54,241 bases of DNA from positions 1 through 54,241 of the forward strand of contig CANRDT010000014.1 of the NCBI GenBank assembly GCA_947629455.1. The letters are read 5' to 3'. The translations under genes and the position numbers were made by a program. Source of the stretch: an uncultured Ruminococcus sp. GTDB lineage: Bacteria > Bacillota > Clostridia > Oscillospirales > Ruminococcaceae. Shown one piece after another: positions 40,902-49,114 of the stretch. The notes under the pieces are model-generated. The model saw nothing but the letters and a program-made list of their open reading frames with translations. It was not told the DNA's origin and ran no database searches. Each line of letters begins with the position of its first letter. Positions within the stretch are counted from its first letter, which is position 1.

Positions 40902-42080
40902 TTATCTCGAATTGTCCACATAGTCCACGGTCATATCTTCAAGCCACAGCACCGCGAATTTTTCTTTGTACGGTGTGTCGTCAAAGTAAAATACATAGCA
41001 CGGAACGGCTTTGACCGTGTCGTAAGAGCAGTACACAGCCCAATCGGCAATTTCCCTGTCCGTTTGTTTTCCCTCTTGTTTTTCCTCAATATTGCCGGTT
41101 CTAAACAACGCATATTCAAGAGATACTCTCTGTAATTTAAGACCCATATGTTCAGCCAGAGTATCGCTGAGATACTGAGTAGCGTACACAGGGTCGGGAA
41201 CATTGCCTGAGTCCTCATCAAATTTATATTTTTCAACGCCAAACTGCGCAATAAATACATCAATATCCCCCTCGTATATTGACGCCGTACTATTGCTGAT
41301 TATTAAATTTTCATTGTACAAATGTTGAAAATCATTATATGTCGAATAATATTCCAATATCCTTGTTCCCCACAATGAATGGGTATAATCTATGTCGAAA
41401 TAGTATCCGCTGTCCGTTTTATAAACGCTGACACGCGACACTTTAAATTCATTGGGATAATTGCTAACTTCTACAAAATCGTCTGCAAAATCCTGCGCTT
41501 TCTGCGCAGCCTCCGCCACCGACATTTCCTTGTCGGTATTCAAAAGTTTGTATTTATCTTCGCAGTTAATTGCCTGATAATAATTGTAGACTTTTTCCAG
41601 TTTTGGGCTGAATTCGTGGTACACATCGTCATATTTCATCGTATCATAAGTAAAAAACCCGGTGCTTCCTGCTATCATTAGCAATCCTGAATCGGGGTTT
41701 TTGTATTGATATGCTATTGGATATGACATTTCATCCATAAAAACATTCTTTTCATCATAATCTTTGTCATAATATGGAAACAGCTCCTTATATTTATCCT
41801 GATATCCGTCAGGAATTAGCAGCTCTCCCGTTTTCATTTCTTCCGGCACTTCAACTGCCAATTGGTCGTTCACGGTCATATTATCGAGTTTTAAATTTTT
41901 TATCGAATCCGCATATTCCTGTTCCCTGCCCTGCATTTCCTGTACGGTCACACTCTCCGAGCCTGACATATCGGTTTTTTCGGTTTTTGTCGGTTTTGTA
42001 TCGGGTTTTTTAGCGCACGAGGACAAAAACAGCATAAATATACTGAGAATAGCGGCGGTTATTTTTGTTGTCTTTTTCAT
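40902..42080 (-). CDS. Lipoprotein, tandem paralogue 1
   Basis: 392 residues. Lipobox LFLSSC (Cys21). Paralogue of the next gene; same pattern of AEAAQKAQDFADDFVEVS, an aromatic-rich middle region, and the C-terminal VPCYVFYFDDTPYKEKFAVL block. No enzyme motif was recognised. It is preceded by GGAGG and by the unusual leader described at 42159-42277. Function unknown; surface exposure is likely. Confidence 0.85.
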   Translation of the reverse strand: MKKTTKITAAILSIFMLFLSSCAKKPDTKPTKTEKTDMSGSESVTVQEMQGREQEYADSIKNLKLDNMTVNDQLAVEVPEEMKTGELLIPDGYQDKYKELFPYYDKDYDEKNVFMDEMSYPIAYQYKNPDSGLLMIAGSTGFFTYDTMKYDDVYHEFSPKLEKVYNYYQAINCEDKYKLLNTDKEMSVAEAAQKAQDFADDFVEVSNYPNEFKVSRVSVYKTDSGYYFDIDYTHSLWGTRILEYYSTYNDFQHLYNENLIISNSTASIYEGDIDVFIAQFGVEKYKFDEDSGNVPDPVYATQYLSDTLAEHMGLKLQRVSLEYALFRTGNIEEKQEGKQTDREIADWAVYCSYDTVKAVPCYVFYFDDTPYKEKFAVLWLEDMTVDYVDNSR

Positions 42081-42158
42081 TTTTTGCCTCCAATTATTAA
42101 TAACTATGTTTATCCGCCCTTTGATATTGGCATTTTGTTAATGTATTGTCTATATATC

Positions 42159-42212
42159 GTCAAAAGAATATCAAGCTTTTGACATTTTATCTGTACATCG
42201 GACTCACCTCCT
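42159..42212 (-). promoter_or_regulatory. Leader with 3-codon mini-ORF and hairpin
   Basis: On the minus strand a perfect AGGAGG site (42207-42212) is followed 8 nt later by ATG TAC AGA TAA (42187-42198), a three-codon frame. Immediately after comes a GTCAAAAG/CTTTTGAC hairpin (42159-42183). The lipoprotein start is about 80 nt further on. It looks like a cis-acting translational or attenuation device. The gap 42081-42429 holds this and the promoter; no further gene. Confidence 0.5.
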
Positions 42213-42248
42213 AAAAAAGCTGTCTAATAAATACCTGTCTTTGCGTAC

Positions 42249-42277
42249 ATTATACAACACATCAACCGCGCTGTCAA
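42249..42277 (-). promoter_or_regulatory. Promoter of the lipoprotein pair
   Basis: Minus strand TTGACA (42272-42277), 17-bp spacer, TATAAT (42249-42254), a perfect consensus. Confidence 0.86.
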
Positions 42278-42429
42278 TAGCTTTTGTACAAAAGTACCAC
42301 TAAATAATTACCAAAAAATTTACCGTGAATTTGTACAATTTTCATAATTGTTCCAAAAAAACAGCGCCGCCCGACTGCCGTCAGGTGACGCCGATATACC
42401 CGATCATTTTTATTCCTGTCTTTCCCCCG

Positions 42430-42891
42430 TCAGAGCAATATCTGCCCGTCGACACACTCCAATATAATAGTAAACGGACCGTCGTTGAGCAGGCTGACTT
42501 TCATATCCGCGCCGAAAACGCCGCGCTCCACATTGCCCTTTATCTTCCTTTCCAGCATTTCGCAAAAACGGCCGTACAGCATTTGTGCGTGCTCAGGCTT
42601 TCCGGCAAGCGTAAACCCTGGACGATTCCCCCGACGGCAATCGGCATACAGCGTAAACTGCGATATTGCCAGCACGTCGCCGCCCACATCGTCAAGCGCA
42701 AGATTCACCTTGTCGTTTTCGTCCGCAAATATCCGCATATGCGCTATCTTATCGGTGAGCTTTTCACAATCGCGCTCGCTGTCGCCGTCCGCAACTCCCA
42801 ATAATATCAAAAAACCTTTTCCTATCTTTCCCACGACTTCGCCGTCGACCTCGACAGCCGCGTGAGCCACCCTCTGAATTACCGCTTTCAT
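42430..42891 (-). CDS. dtd: D-aminoacyl-tRNA deacylase
   Basis: 153 residues, standard length. Family motifs SQFTLYADC and NDGPFT, and the start MKAVIQRV. It hydrolyses D-amino acids (and Gly from tRNA-Ala) mischarged on tRNA. It lies 3 nt downstream of the epimerase-like gene, so they form an operon. Confidence 0.97.
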   Translation of the reverse strand: MKAVIQRVAHAAVEVDGEVVGKIGKGFLILLGVADGDSERDCEKLTDKIAHMRIFADENDKVNLALDDVGGDVLAISQFTLYADCRRGNRPGFTLAGKPEHAQMLYGRFCEMLERKIKGNVERGVFGADMKVSLLNDGPFTIILECVDGQILL

Positions 42892-42894
42892 ATC

Positions 42895-43755
42895 CTACCG
42901 ACCTGCTATTATACTGTAGCTGTATTCGTATTCCGCGCCCGCTTCAAGACGTATCGCGTGCGGCTTGCTCTCAATATCCGCAAATTCATCATCGGCATAC
43001 ACCGGAACGGAAGTCCACGGTTCAAGGCAGACAAACGCCGCGTTGTTATCCTTGCCAGGCGACCAGACCGCGATACACCTGCTTTCGGGAAATTCCACCG
43101 TCACAAAGCGCGTTCCCTTATCCGACCTGAGCGTCACCGAATCCGACTTCGGAGCGTCTTTCATAATAACGTCGTGATCGAAAAGCTCGCGGCTGAGATC
43201 GAGCCGTCTGCCGCCCTCCACAAGAGTACGCTCGCCGCCAGGGATCGGCTGTACGATCGTTTCCTCACGGGAATATTCCACATAGTAATCGTCAAAAGCA
43301 AGTCCCGATTCGAGCGGACAATTGAACGCCGGGTGACCGCCCAGATAAAAATACATCGGCTCCGTTCCCATGTTTTTCACCTTGTGGGACACTTTTACCC
43401 GACCGTCTGCCACCTCATATCCTGCGGTAAAATGAAAATCGTAGGGATAAACGCGCTTGCTCTCATCGTCCGAATCGAGCGCGAATACCACGGAAGTTTC
43501 GTTCACGCTTTCGGGATAAAACCGCCTGTCACGCGCAAAACCGTGATTTGCAGGCATAGTATATTCCCTGCCGCCTGCGCGGTACTTTCTGCCCTCGGGG
43601 GAGCATATGAACGGGAAGAGTATCGGCGCGTATCTTTTCCATGGATCGCCGCACTGCCAAAGGTATTCGCAGCCGCCGACCTTTATCGAATGAAGTTCCG
43701 CGCCGAAGCTGTCAACGGCGATCTCGGTGTCCTTGCAGCTTAATGTTATCAGCAT
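42895..43755 (-). CDS. Aldose 1-epimerase family protein
   Basis: 286 residues. GalM/YeaD-like beta-sandwich pattern: SFGAELHSIKVGGCEYLWQC, WKRYAPILFPF, NHGFARDRRF (a conserved His), YFYLGGHPAFNCPL. The short form lacks a signal peptide. It probably interconverts sugar anomers; relatives include hexose-6-phosphate mutarotases, so the substrate is open. ATG with AAAGGA upstream. Confidence 0.88.
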   Translation of the reverse strand: MLITLSCKDTEIAVDSFGAELHSIKVGGCEYLWQCGDPWKRYAPILFPFICSPEGRKYRAGGREYTMPANHGFARDRRFYPESVNETSVVFALDSDDESKRVYPYDFHFTAGYEVADGRVKVSHKVKNMGTEPMYFYLGGHPAFNCPLESGLAFDDYYVEYSREETIVQPIPGGERTLVEGGRRLDLSRELFDHDVIMKDAPKSDSVTLRSDKGTRFVTVEFPESRCIAVWSPGKDNNAAFVCLEPWTSVPVYADDEFADIESKPHAIRLEAGAEYEYSYSIIAGR

Positions 43756-43912
43756 AAATATCAGTCCTTTTCTTATGTAAAATTTTGAATTTTTATTGCT
43801 ATACGGTTAATTTTCCGCAGACGTTCTATATATAAAAAGCAGCCTGTCTATAAACAATTATACATTTTTGTATATCCCCCGATATTGCATATCAATCGGC
43901 TGTTTTTAAAAA

Positions 43913-43941
43913 AATACTGCACCCGTTCGGGTACAGTATAT
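43913..43941 (-). terminator. Terminator of the tyrosine kinase operon
   Basis: AATACTG.ACCC pairs with GGGT.CAGTATT around a GTTC-type loop, followed on the minus strand by seven T, about 20 nt after the kinase stop. Confidence 0.85.
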
Positions 43942-43960
43942 TCTTTTTGTCATAAGATAC

Positions 43961-44746
43961 TCACTTGGAATCGGAGCTTTTCTGTCTGCCCGTGTTGTTG
44001 CCGTAGCCGTATGAGTAATCCTTGTATTTATACTTGTATTTGTAGCCGTTTTTATATTTGTAGCCGCCCTTGCCCGACTTCATATCAACACGGGTAAGAA
44101 TTATACCGAGCACATGACCGTCGGCAAAGTCGATAGCGTTTAACGCCTCGTCAAGCGCGTCTCTCGGAGTGCCGCCCTGTCTTACGACCATTACGACTCC
44201 TGCGATATAGTTCACCATATTTATAGTATCCGAAACTATGTTGATAGGCGGAGTATCTATAACGATATAATCGTAGTATCTCGACAGCTCATCGAGCAGT
44301 TTTTTCATATTGTCGCTCGAAAGCATTTCGGAGGGGTTGGGCGGTATGGGGCCGCTCGTCACAATATCCAGACCGGGAACGACCTGACTGTTAAGCACTT
44401 CTTTAAAGGAATTTATTCCGCCGAGCAGTGTTGACAGACCCATTTTATTTTTGAGCTTGAATGTCCTGTGCTGCACGGGTTTTCTCAGATCGGCGTCAAT
44501 AAACAGCACCTTTGCGTTCGTCTGCGAAAGCGTTATCGCAAGATTGGCGGCGTTTGTAGACTTACCCTCGCTGGGCAGTGCGCTCGACACCGCGATGACC
44601 TTGCTTTTTCTTGTGGAAAGCGCGAACACGAGGTTCGATCTCAGCGTTTTATATGATTCGACAACGGCAAAGGGGATATTGTCGTCCAGAAGAGTCATTC
44701 TTTTCTGCTTTACGCTTGCAGGTTTCTGATTTTTCTTAATACTCAT
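43961..44746 (-). CDS. Bacterial tyrosine kinase, CpsD/CapB type
   Basis: 261 residues from the ATG at 44744-44746 with GGAGG 9 nt upstream. Walker A (SALPSEGKST, about 50-60), Walker A' (VLFIDADLRKP), Walker B (YIVIDTPP), and a C-terminal cluster of about nine tyrosines (GYKYKNGYKYKYKYKDYSYG), the autophosphorylation tail. It needs a membrane modulator, supplied by the overlapping upstream gene (11-nt overlap). Known role: control of surface polysaccharide chain length or export. No glycosyltransferase or flippase genes are nearby. Confidence 0.94.
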   Translation of the reverse strand: MSIKKNQKPASVKQKRMTLLDDNIPFAVVESYKTLRSNLVFALSTRKSKVIAVSSALPSEGKSTNAANLAITLSQTNAKVLFIDADLRKPVQHRTFKLKNKMGLSTLLGGINSFKEVLNSQVVPGLDIVTSGPIPPNPSEMLSSDNMKKLLDELSRYYDYIVIDTPPINIVSDTINMVNYIAGVVMVVRQGGTPRDALDEALNAIDFADGHVLGIILTRVDMKSGKGGYKYKNGYKYKYKYKDYSYGYGNNTGRQKSSDSK

Positions 44747-45524
44747 ACCTGGACGCCTCCTTTTCATCCATTTCCAGATCGGGGATCTCGGCTAACACGG
44801 GTATAGACCAGCGGTTCCTGATGTCCTCGGCGGTAGATACGCAGTTGTCGAGCAGGTTGCTGATAACAACTATCGCCACGGAGATCACCAGTCCGAGCAG
44901 AGCGCCGATAATGGTGATATTTCTTACATTCGGGGAAGAGGGTTCTTCCGGTACTTTGGCGTAGCCGATAGTCTCGACCGAGCCTGCATTGGTCGTCTTT
45001 TTGAGCAGATCGGGCGCAATGCTTGCAATGTAAGTGCATATGTCTGAGGAGATCTGCGCCGATTCGGTAGTCGCCTCTATCTGAATGACCTCGGTATCGT
45101 TCACCGCAGTCAGCGACACTTTAGACCTCAGCTCCTCCGCAGGGATCTTATATTCACCGTCGCGGTTCTTGCTGACCGTAAAGAAATTTTTCAGATCTTC
45201 AACGTCATAATCTTTTATAAGCATATCCGAGACCTGATCGTACACAATGTCGTTTCCGAGAATTACGATGTACGTCCCTGCAAGGCTTTTCGCCGCCATA
45301 AGGTCGCTCTGTGTAGCTTGTCCGTTGTTGACCTGCTCACCGGCAATGTTATAGTTCATTACATATATCGAAATAGAAGACGTATACTTGACCGGAAGTA
45401 CGATCTTGGCGAAAGCAAACGCAGCCGCCATTCCCAGGACAGTCACCAGAATAATAAACTTTGCCTTACTCAGCAGCAGCGAAAACAAATCCTTGAGATC
45501 TATTTCCTGTTCCTGTGTTTCCAT
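44736..45524 (-). CDS. Polysaccharide co-polymerase/tyrosine kinase modulator, Wzz type
   Basis: 262 residues. Two membrane helices (about 20-38 and 215-238) flank an outer domain; N-terminal EIDLKDLFSLLLSK, Pro-rich loop before the second helix (PEEPSSPNV), and a short cytoplasmic tail. This is the CapA/Wzz modulator that activates the adjacent CpsD-type kinase. Own promoter upstream. Confidence 0.92.
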   Translation of the reverse strand: METQEQEIDLKDLFSLLLSKAKFIILVTVLGMAAAFAFAKIVLPVKYTSSISIYVMNYNIAGEQVNNGQATQSDLMAAKSLAGTYIVILGNDIVYDQVSDMLIKDYDVEDLKNFFTVSKNRDGEYKIPAEELRSKVSLTAVNDTEVIQIEATTESAQISSDICTYIASIAPDLLKKTTNAGSVETIGYAKVPEEPSSPNVRNITIIGALLGLVISVAIVVISNLLDNCVSTAEDIRNRWSIPVLAEIPDLEMDEKEASRYEY

Positions 45525-45573
45525 TTACACGATCACGATCCTTCCTGTAATCCGAAAAATAAGCCTGTTCTTA

Positions 45574-45603
45574 ATTATAGCATACTTTCCGGGTTCTTGT
45601 CAA
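45574..45603 (-). promoter_or_regulatory. Promoter of the Wzz/kinase pair
   Basis: Minus strand TTGACA (45598-45603), 18-bp spacer, TATAAT (45574-45579). Confidence 0.8.
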
Positions 45604-45705
45604 CAGCAATCGACAGGTTTTTGTCAATGTTTATTCAATATTAATATTTTATCCCTTTTATGGCAGGACATTCTTATACATAATGATTAACAGCTTTGCC
45701 GTCTT

Positions 45706-46515
45706 TTATTCGCCGCGTTGTTCGCTCAGTCCGAGCAAACGCACCGCGTTTTTGTAAAATATCTTCTCCCTCTCATCGTCCGTAAGATCCAGCCGCTCTA
45801 TCTTCCGCGCAAGTACGGCGGAGCTTTCCCACGGACAGTCGCTTGCAAAAAGTATCCTGTCCGCACCGTGCCTGCGTATTATCCTCTGCATAAGCGAATC
45901 TTCGCAGAAAGACGTGAACGCCGTGTCAAAATACACCTCTCCGTCAACTCCTGCCAGAATATCATACACCTGCTGCCAAGCGTCGTTTCCGCCGAGATGC
46001 GCAAAGATCATCTTCATTCCCTTGTGCCGCTTTATCACGTTTATCGCCCTCTGCGGAGGACAATGCACCAACATCGGCGAAATGCAGTCGTACCCTGCGT
46101 GGAATATCACCGGCAGGTCAAGCTGCTCTATCATATCGTATATCCCGTCCATCTTCGGATCGTCCGCAAGAAAATCCTGATAATCAGGGTGCAGCTTTAC
46201 CCCGTGCAGCCCCATATCCTTTATCCTTTGCAGCTCCTCCAGAACGTCCTCCGCGTCCGGGTGAACGCTCCCGAAAGAAATGAATCTCCCTCCGTCCTGC
46301 TCTTTCGCCCAGTCGTTGATTATCGTCTGCTGCGACGGCTTTGTGGCGATCGGCAGCAGCACTCCCCTGTCTACTCCCCACTCGTCAAACCGCTCTGTAG
46401 TCTGCTCCGTCAGCCCCCGCGTGAACGGCTCTATCCCACACGCCGCCTGTAACTTCGCTACCGCTTTCTCCGCGATCTTGGGATTGAACGCGTGAACGTG
46501 AAAATCTATAAGCAC
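45706..46515 (-). CDS. Amidohydrolase-family metal-dependent hydrolase
   Basis: 269 residues. TIM-barrel amidohydrolase-2 pattern: N-terminal IDFHVHAF (metal His pair), GVKLHPDY, VIFHAGYD, FAHLGGND, and LFASDCPWE (catalytic Asp). Start is GTG (46513-46515) behind AGGAG. The substrate is unknown; relatives include decarboxylases and lactonases. It stands alone, 333 nt downstream of the next minus-strand gene. Confidence 0.9.
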   Translation of the reverse strand: MLIDFHVHAFNPKIAEKAVAKLQAACGIEPFTRGLTEQTTERFDEWGVDRGVLLPIATKPSQQTIINDWAKEQDGGRFISFGSVHPDAEDVLEELQRIKDMGLHGVKLHPDYQDFLADDPKMDGIYDMIEQLDLPVIFHAGYDCISPMLVHCPPQRAINVIKRHKGMKMIFAHLGGNDAWQQVYDILAGVDGEVYFDTAFTSFCEDSLMQRIIRRHGADRILFASDCPWESSAVLARKIERLDLTDDEREKIFYKNAVRLLGLSEQRGE

Positions 46516-46645
46516 CTCTATCCGCTCCTTACCTCATTATTCCCCCATACACCACGAAATATCTGCGCAGAACGGGGGTTTTCTTCTCCATTTTACTGCC
46601 GGGGAAAACCTTTCTGAAGAAAGGTTATTCCCCGGACCCTTTTCC

Positions 46646-46760
46646 AAAGACTTTTAATGATTTTTGCGAGGGGCAATACGCATTTGTAAATAACGCGCAA
46701 GCCAAACTCGGTAAATCTTAAAAGCAACGATTGCCCCTCGCAAAAATAACTGAAAGTTTT
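46646..46760. repeat. MITE-like element with inverted ends
   Basis: A 115-bp unit whose arms (46646-46677 and 46730-46760) are inverted copies, with the perfect 17-bp core TTTTTGCGAGGGGCAAT at 46661-46677 and its complement at 46730-46746. No transposase. G/C-rich flanks (GGGAGGGGGTTTGGGGG) recall other dispersed repeats. The 46516-46848 gap has no other feature. Confidence 0.75.
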
Positions 46761-46848
46761 AGGGAGGGGGTTTGGGGGACGACCCTTTTTCAAAAGGGTC
46801 TCCCCCGACAACAGAACGGAAAGGAGAGCTCCCGTCTGCGGAGATATT

Positions 46849-47613
46849 TTATGACGGGGCGTTACCGAGCTGAGAAAATTCGACCAGATGATTTTGTTCA
46901 TCGACAAGCACCGCGCAGGTGTAAGGGTGATTCCACTCAAAGTCAGAATCGAGAACATATACGGTGACAGTATCCGGCGATCTCCTGATATTCTCGTCTG
47001 CCCAAAGACTGAGGGAGGCGCTCGAACCGCCGCTGAGTTCAAGCAGACGTTGATTCTGCTGATCGCTCATTCGCTCGCCGTTTTCCCACGAGAGCCATTC
47101 CCGAAGTGAGCAGACGAACACCGCACGGTTTTCCGCGTAGGTCTTATAGCGTGCTATCTCCTCATCTGCGGCGGTAAAGCTTATGCTGTAATGTCCTGCC
47201 GCTTGAAAAAATGACGGCTGGTACTCGGTATGGAAATCGCCTGCCGATTCGGGAAGTTCCTGCGGAAAACATTCTATATCCCCCACGCAGCCTGAGTTTG
47301 CGGCATAGTGCCGCTGATAAACATATCTCCATTTCCAGTTTCCCGAAAAGTAACAGGGCATAACAAAGAGAAAAGCCGCCGCCGTGAGCAGGATAAGTCC
47401 CAGTACTGCGCGTCTGCCCCTGTATCGGCGGTTGGAGGGGGTTTCGTTTGCCGTCACGACCGCTATCACCGCCGCAAGTATCAGTTCAAAAATGCTGAGC
47501 ATATATATCCCCAACATCACCGCAGTGACCAACGCGCCAATAAGCACAAGCCCTGCCGCGATCAGCTCGGCGGCAAGCAGCAGCCTCACTGCCGACGCTT
47601 TTTTATTTTCCAC
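46849..47613 (-). CDS. Hypothetical membrane protein
   Basis: 254 residues, GTG start (47611-47613) behind AAAGGGG. About three hydrophobic helices lie in the first 100 residues (LLLAAELIAAGLVLIGALV, YMLSIFELILAAVIAVV, AVLGLILLTAAAFLFVM). A polar extracytoplasmic C-terminal part of about 150 residues follows, without recognised motifs. It lies 70 nt after the DegV gene and is possibly the end of that operon. Not recognised. Confidence 0.72.
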   Translation of the reverse strand: MENKKASAVRLLLAAELIAAGLVLIGALVTAVMLGIYMLSIFELILAAVIAVVTANETPSNRRYRGRRAVLGLILLTAAAFLFVMPCYFSGNWKWRYVYQRHYAANSGCVGDIECFPQELPESAGDFHTEYQPSFFQAAGHYSISFTAADEEIARYKTYAENRAVFVCSLREWLSWENGERMSDQQNQRLLELSGGSSASLSLWADENIRRSPDTVTVYVLDSDFEWNHPYTCAVLVDEQNHLVEFSQLGNAPS

Positions 47614-47683
47614 CGCCGCCGCCCCTTTCCGCTTTGTTTTTATCCTTTTAATTTTATAAACGCATTTTGCGTCCCGAAAATGT

Positions 47684-48562
47684 TCAGTCGGATATGCCTT
47701 TGGCTTTGAAGATAGAACCCGTTACCTTAGGACCTGCGTTTATCGCCACTTCCGCGCCTATCTGAAAGAAATCCGACGGAGGATAACCCAGTTTTTTGGT
47801 AAGAGCCTTTGCAAGCTCGTCGCGCACGCCGTCGTCGTTTCCGTAAACTATCGCATAAGGCGTCTGCGGAATTATCTCGCTTGCGGTAAGCTCAACGATC
47901 TTCGGGATTATCGCCTTGTCGCCCCTGACCTTTGTTTCGGTAACTATTTTATGATCGTGTATCCTCATAACGGGGCGCAGTCCCATTACCTCTCCAACAA
48001 ACGCCGCGGCAGAGGGTATCCTGCCCGACTTTCTCGCGTATTTGAGGGTATACGGCGCGAAAAATATCACGCAGTTCTTTACCCAGTCGGAAATATAATC
48101 CGCAGCCTCTTTAGCCGAACAGCCGCGCTGTATCTTCATAGCCGCCTGTGTGATCGGAAATCCGTATGCTCCCGTGTAATTTTCGCTGTCTATATTGTAT
48201 ATCGTGAATCTCTCTTTCGCCTCGGGGTGTTCCTCGTAAAAATTCTCAGCCGCCATTACCGCGTTTGAATATGTCGCGCTGCCTTCGCTGTTTATGGTAA
48301 CGTTTATCACATCGGTATAACCCTCTCCGTAAAGTGAGGAAAATATTTCCTCATACTCAAAAACGGTTATCTGCGACGTTACCGGCACACCGTCGAACTC
48401 GTCCAGCATATGATAGAATTTTTCATTGTCAAAATCCACGCGGCTGACGTAGCTTTTGTCGCCCATTACCACCTTGAAAGGCACTACCTGTATGCCGAGC
48501 TGCTCCTCCTGTTCTTTTGTGATGTCGCAGGCGGAATCGGTAAGAATTTTAATTTTCGCCAT
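47684..48562 (-). CDS. DegV-family fatty-acid-binding protein
   Basis: 292 residues. Typical DegV start (KILTDSACDITKEQEEQLGIQVVPF), VTSQIT, FAPYTLKYARKSGRIP and a C-terminal EVAINAGPKVTG block. DegV/FakB proteins bind a fatty acid and present it to the kinase FakA for phosphorylation; no fakA is nearby. It lies 33 nt downstream of trmL. Confidence 0.93.
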   Translation of the reverse strand: MAKIKILTDSACDITKEQEEQLGIQVVPFKVVMGDKSYVSRVDFDNEKFYHMLDEFDGVPVTSQITVFEYEEIFSSLYGEGYTDVINVTINSEGSATYSNAVMAAENFYEEHPEAKERFTIYNIDSENYTGAYGFPITQAAMKIQRGCSAKEAADYISDWVKNCVIFFAPYTLKYARKSGRIPSAAAFVGEVMGLRPVMRIHDHKIVTETKVRGDKAIIPKIVELTASEIIPQTPYAIVYGNDDGVRDELAKALTKKLGYPPSDFFQIGAEVAINAGPKVTGSIFKAKGISD

Positions 48563-48595
48563 AACATTTCCTCCCTTATAATTTTAATGTCTGAT

Positions 48596-49096
48596 TCACC
48601 AGACGTATTGCGTCAGACTGCCGCTCCTGCCGAGATCGGGATAATCCCACTGCCGCAGCACCTCGTAGCAGGCTATCGCGGCGGAGTTTGAAAGATTAAG
48701 ACTTCTCAGCGTCGGGCGCATTGGTATGCGGACGCACCTGTCCTTATTTTCGTACAGAAGTTTTTCGGGCAGTCCCTTGTCCTCCCTGCCGAAGATGAGA
48801 AAAACGTCCCTGTCAACGGGATATTCCACTTCGCTGTGAACGTTCAGTCCCTTTGTGGTGAAGTAGTAAAATTCGCCGTCGTTGCTTTCAAAAAACTCCT
48901 GCATATCGTCATATTCGCGTATCTCGAGCTTATCCCAGTAATCAAGACCCGCGCGTTTGAGATGTCTGTCGGTGATAACAAAGCCGTAAGGCTTTATGAG
49001 GTGCAAAGCCGCTCCCGTGACCGCGCAGGTGCGCGAAATATTCCCCGTATTCTGCGGTATCTGCGGCTGCGCCAGCACTATATTGAGTCTGCTCAT
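48596..49096 (-). CDS. trmL: tRNA (cytidine/uridine-34 2'-O)-methyltransferase
   Basis: 166 residues. SPOUT methyltransferase with NIVLAQPQIPQNTGNISRTC at the start, FLIFGREDKGLP and a C-terminal knot with RSLNLSNSAAIACYE. It methylates the wobble base of tRNA-Leu isoacceptors. It lies 18 nt after the transglutaminase-like gene. Confidence 0.95.
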   Translation of the reverse strand: MSRLNIVLAQPQIPQNTGNISRTCAVTGAALHLIKPYGFVITDRHLKRAGLDYWDKLEIREYDDMQEFFESNDGEFYYFTTKGLNVHSEVEYPVDRDVFLIFGREDKGLPEKLLYENKDRCVRIPMRPTLRSLNLSNSAAIACYEVLRQWDYPDLGRSGSLTQYVW

Positions 49097-49114
49097 TCAA
49101 GCACCCTTTCCGCG

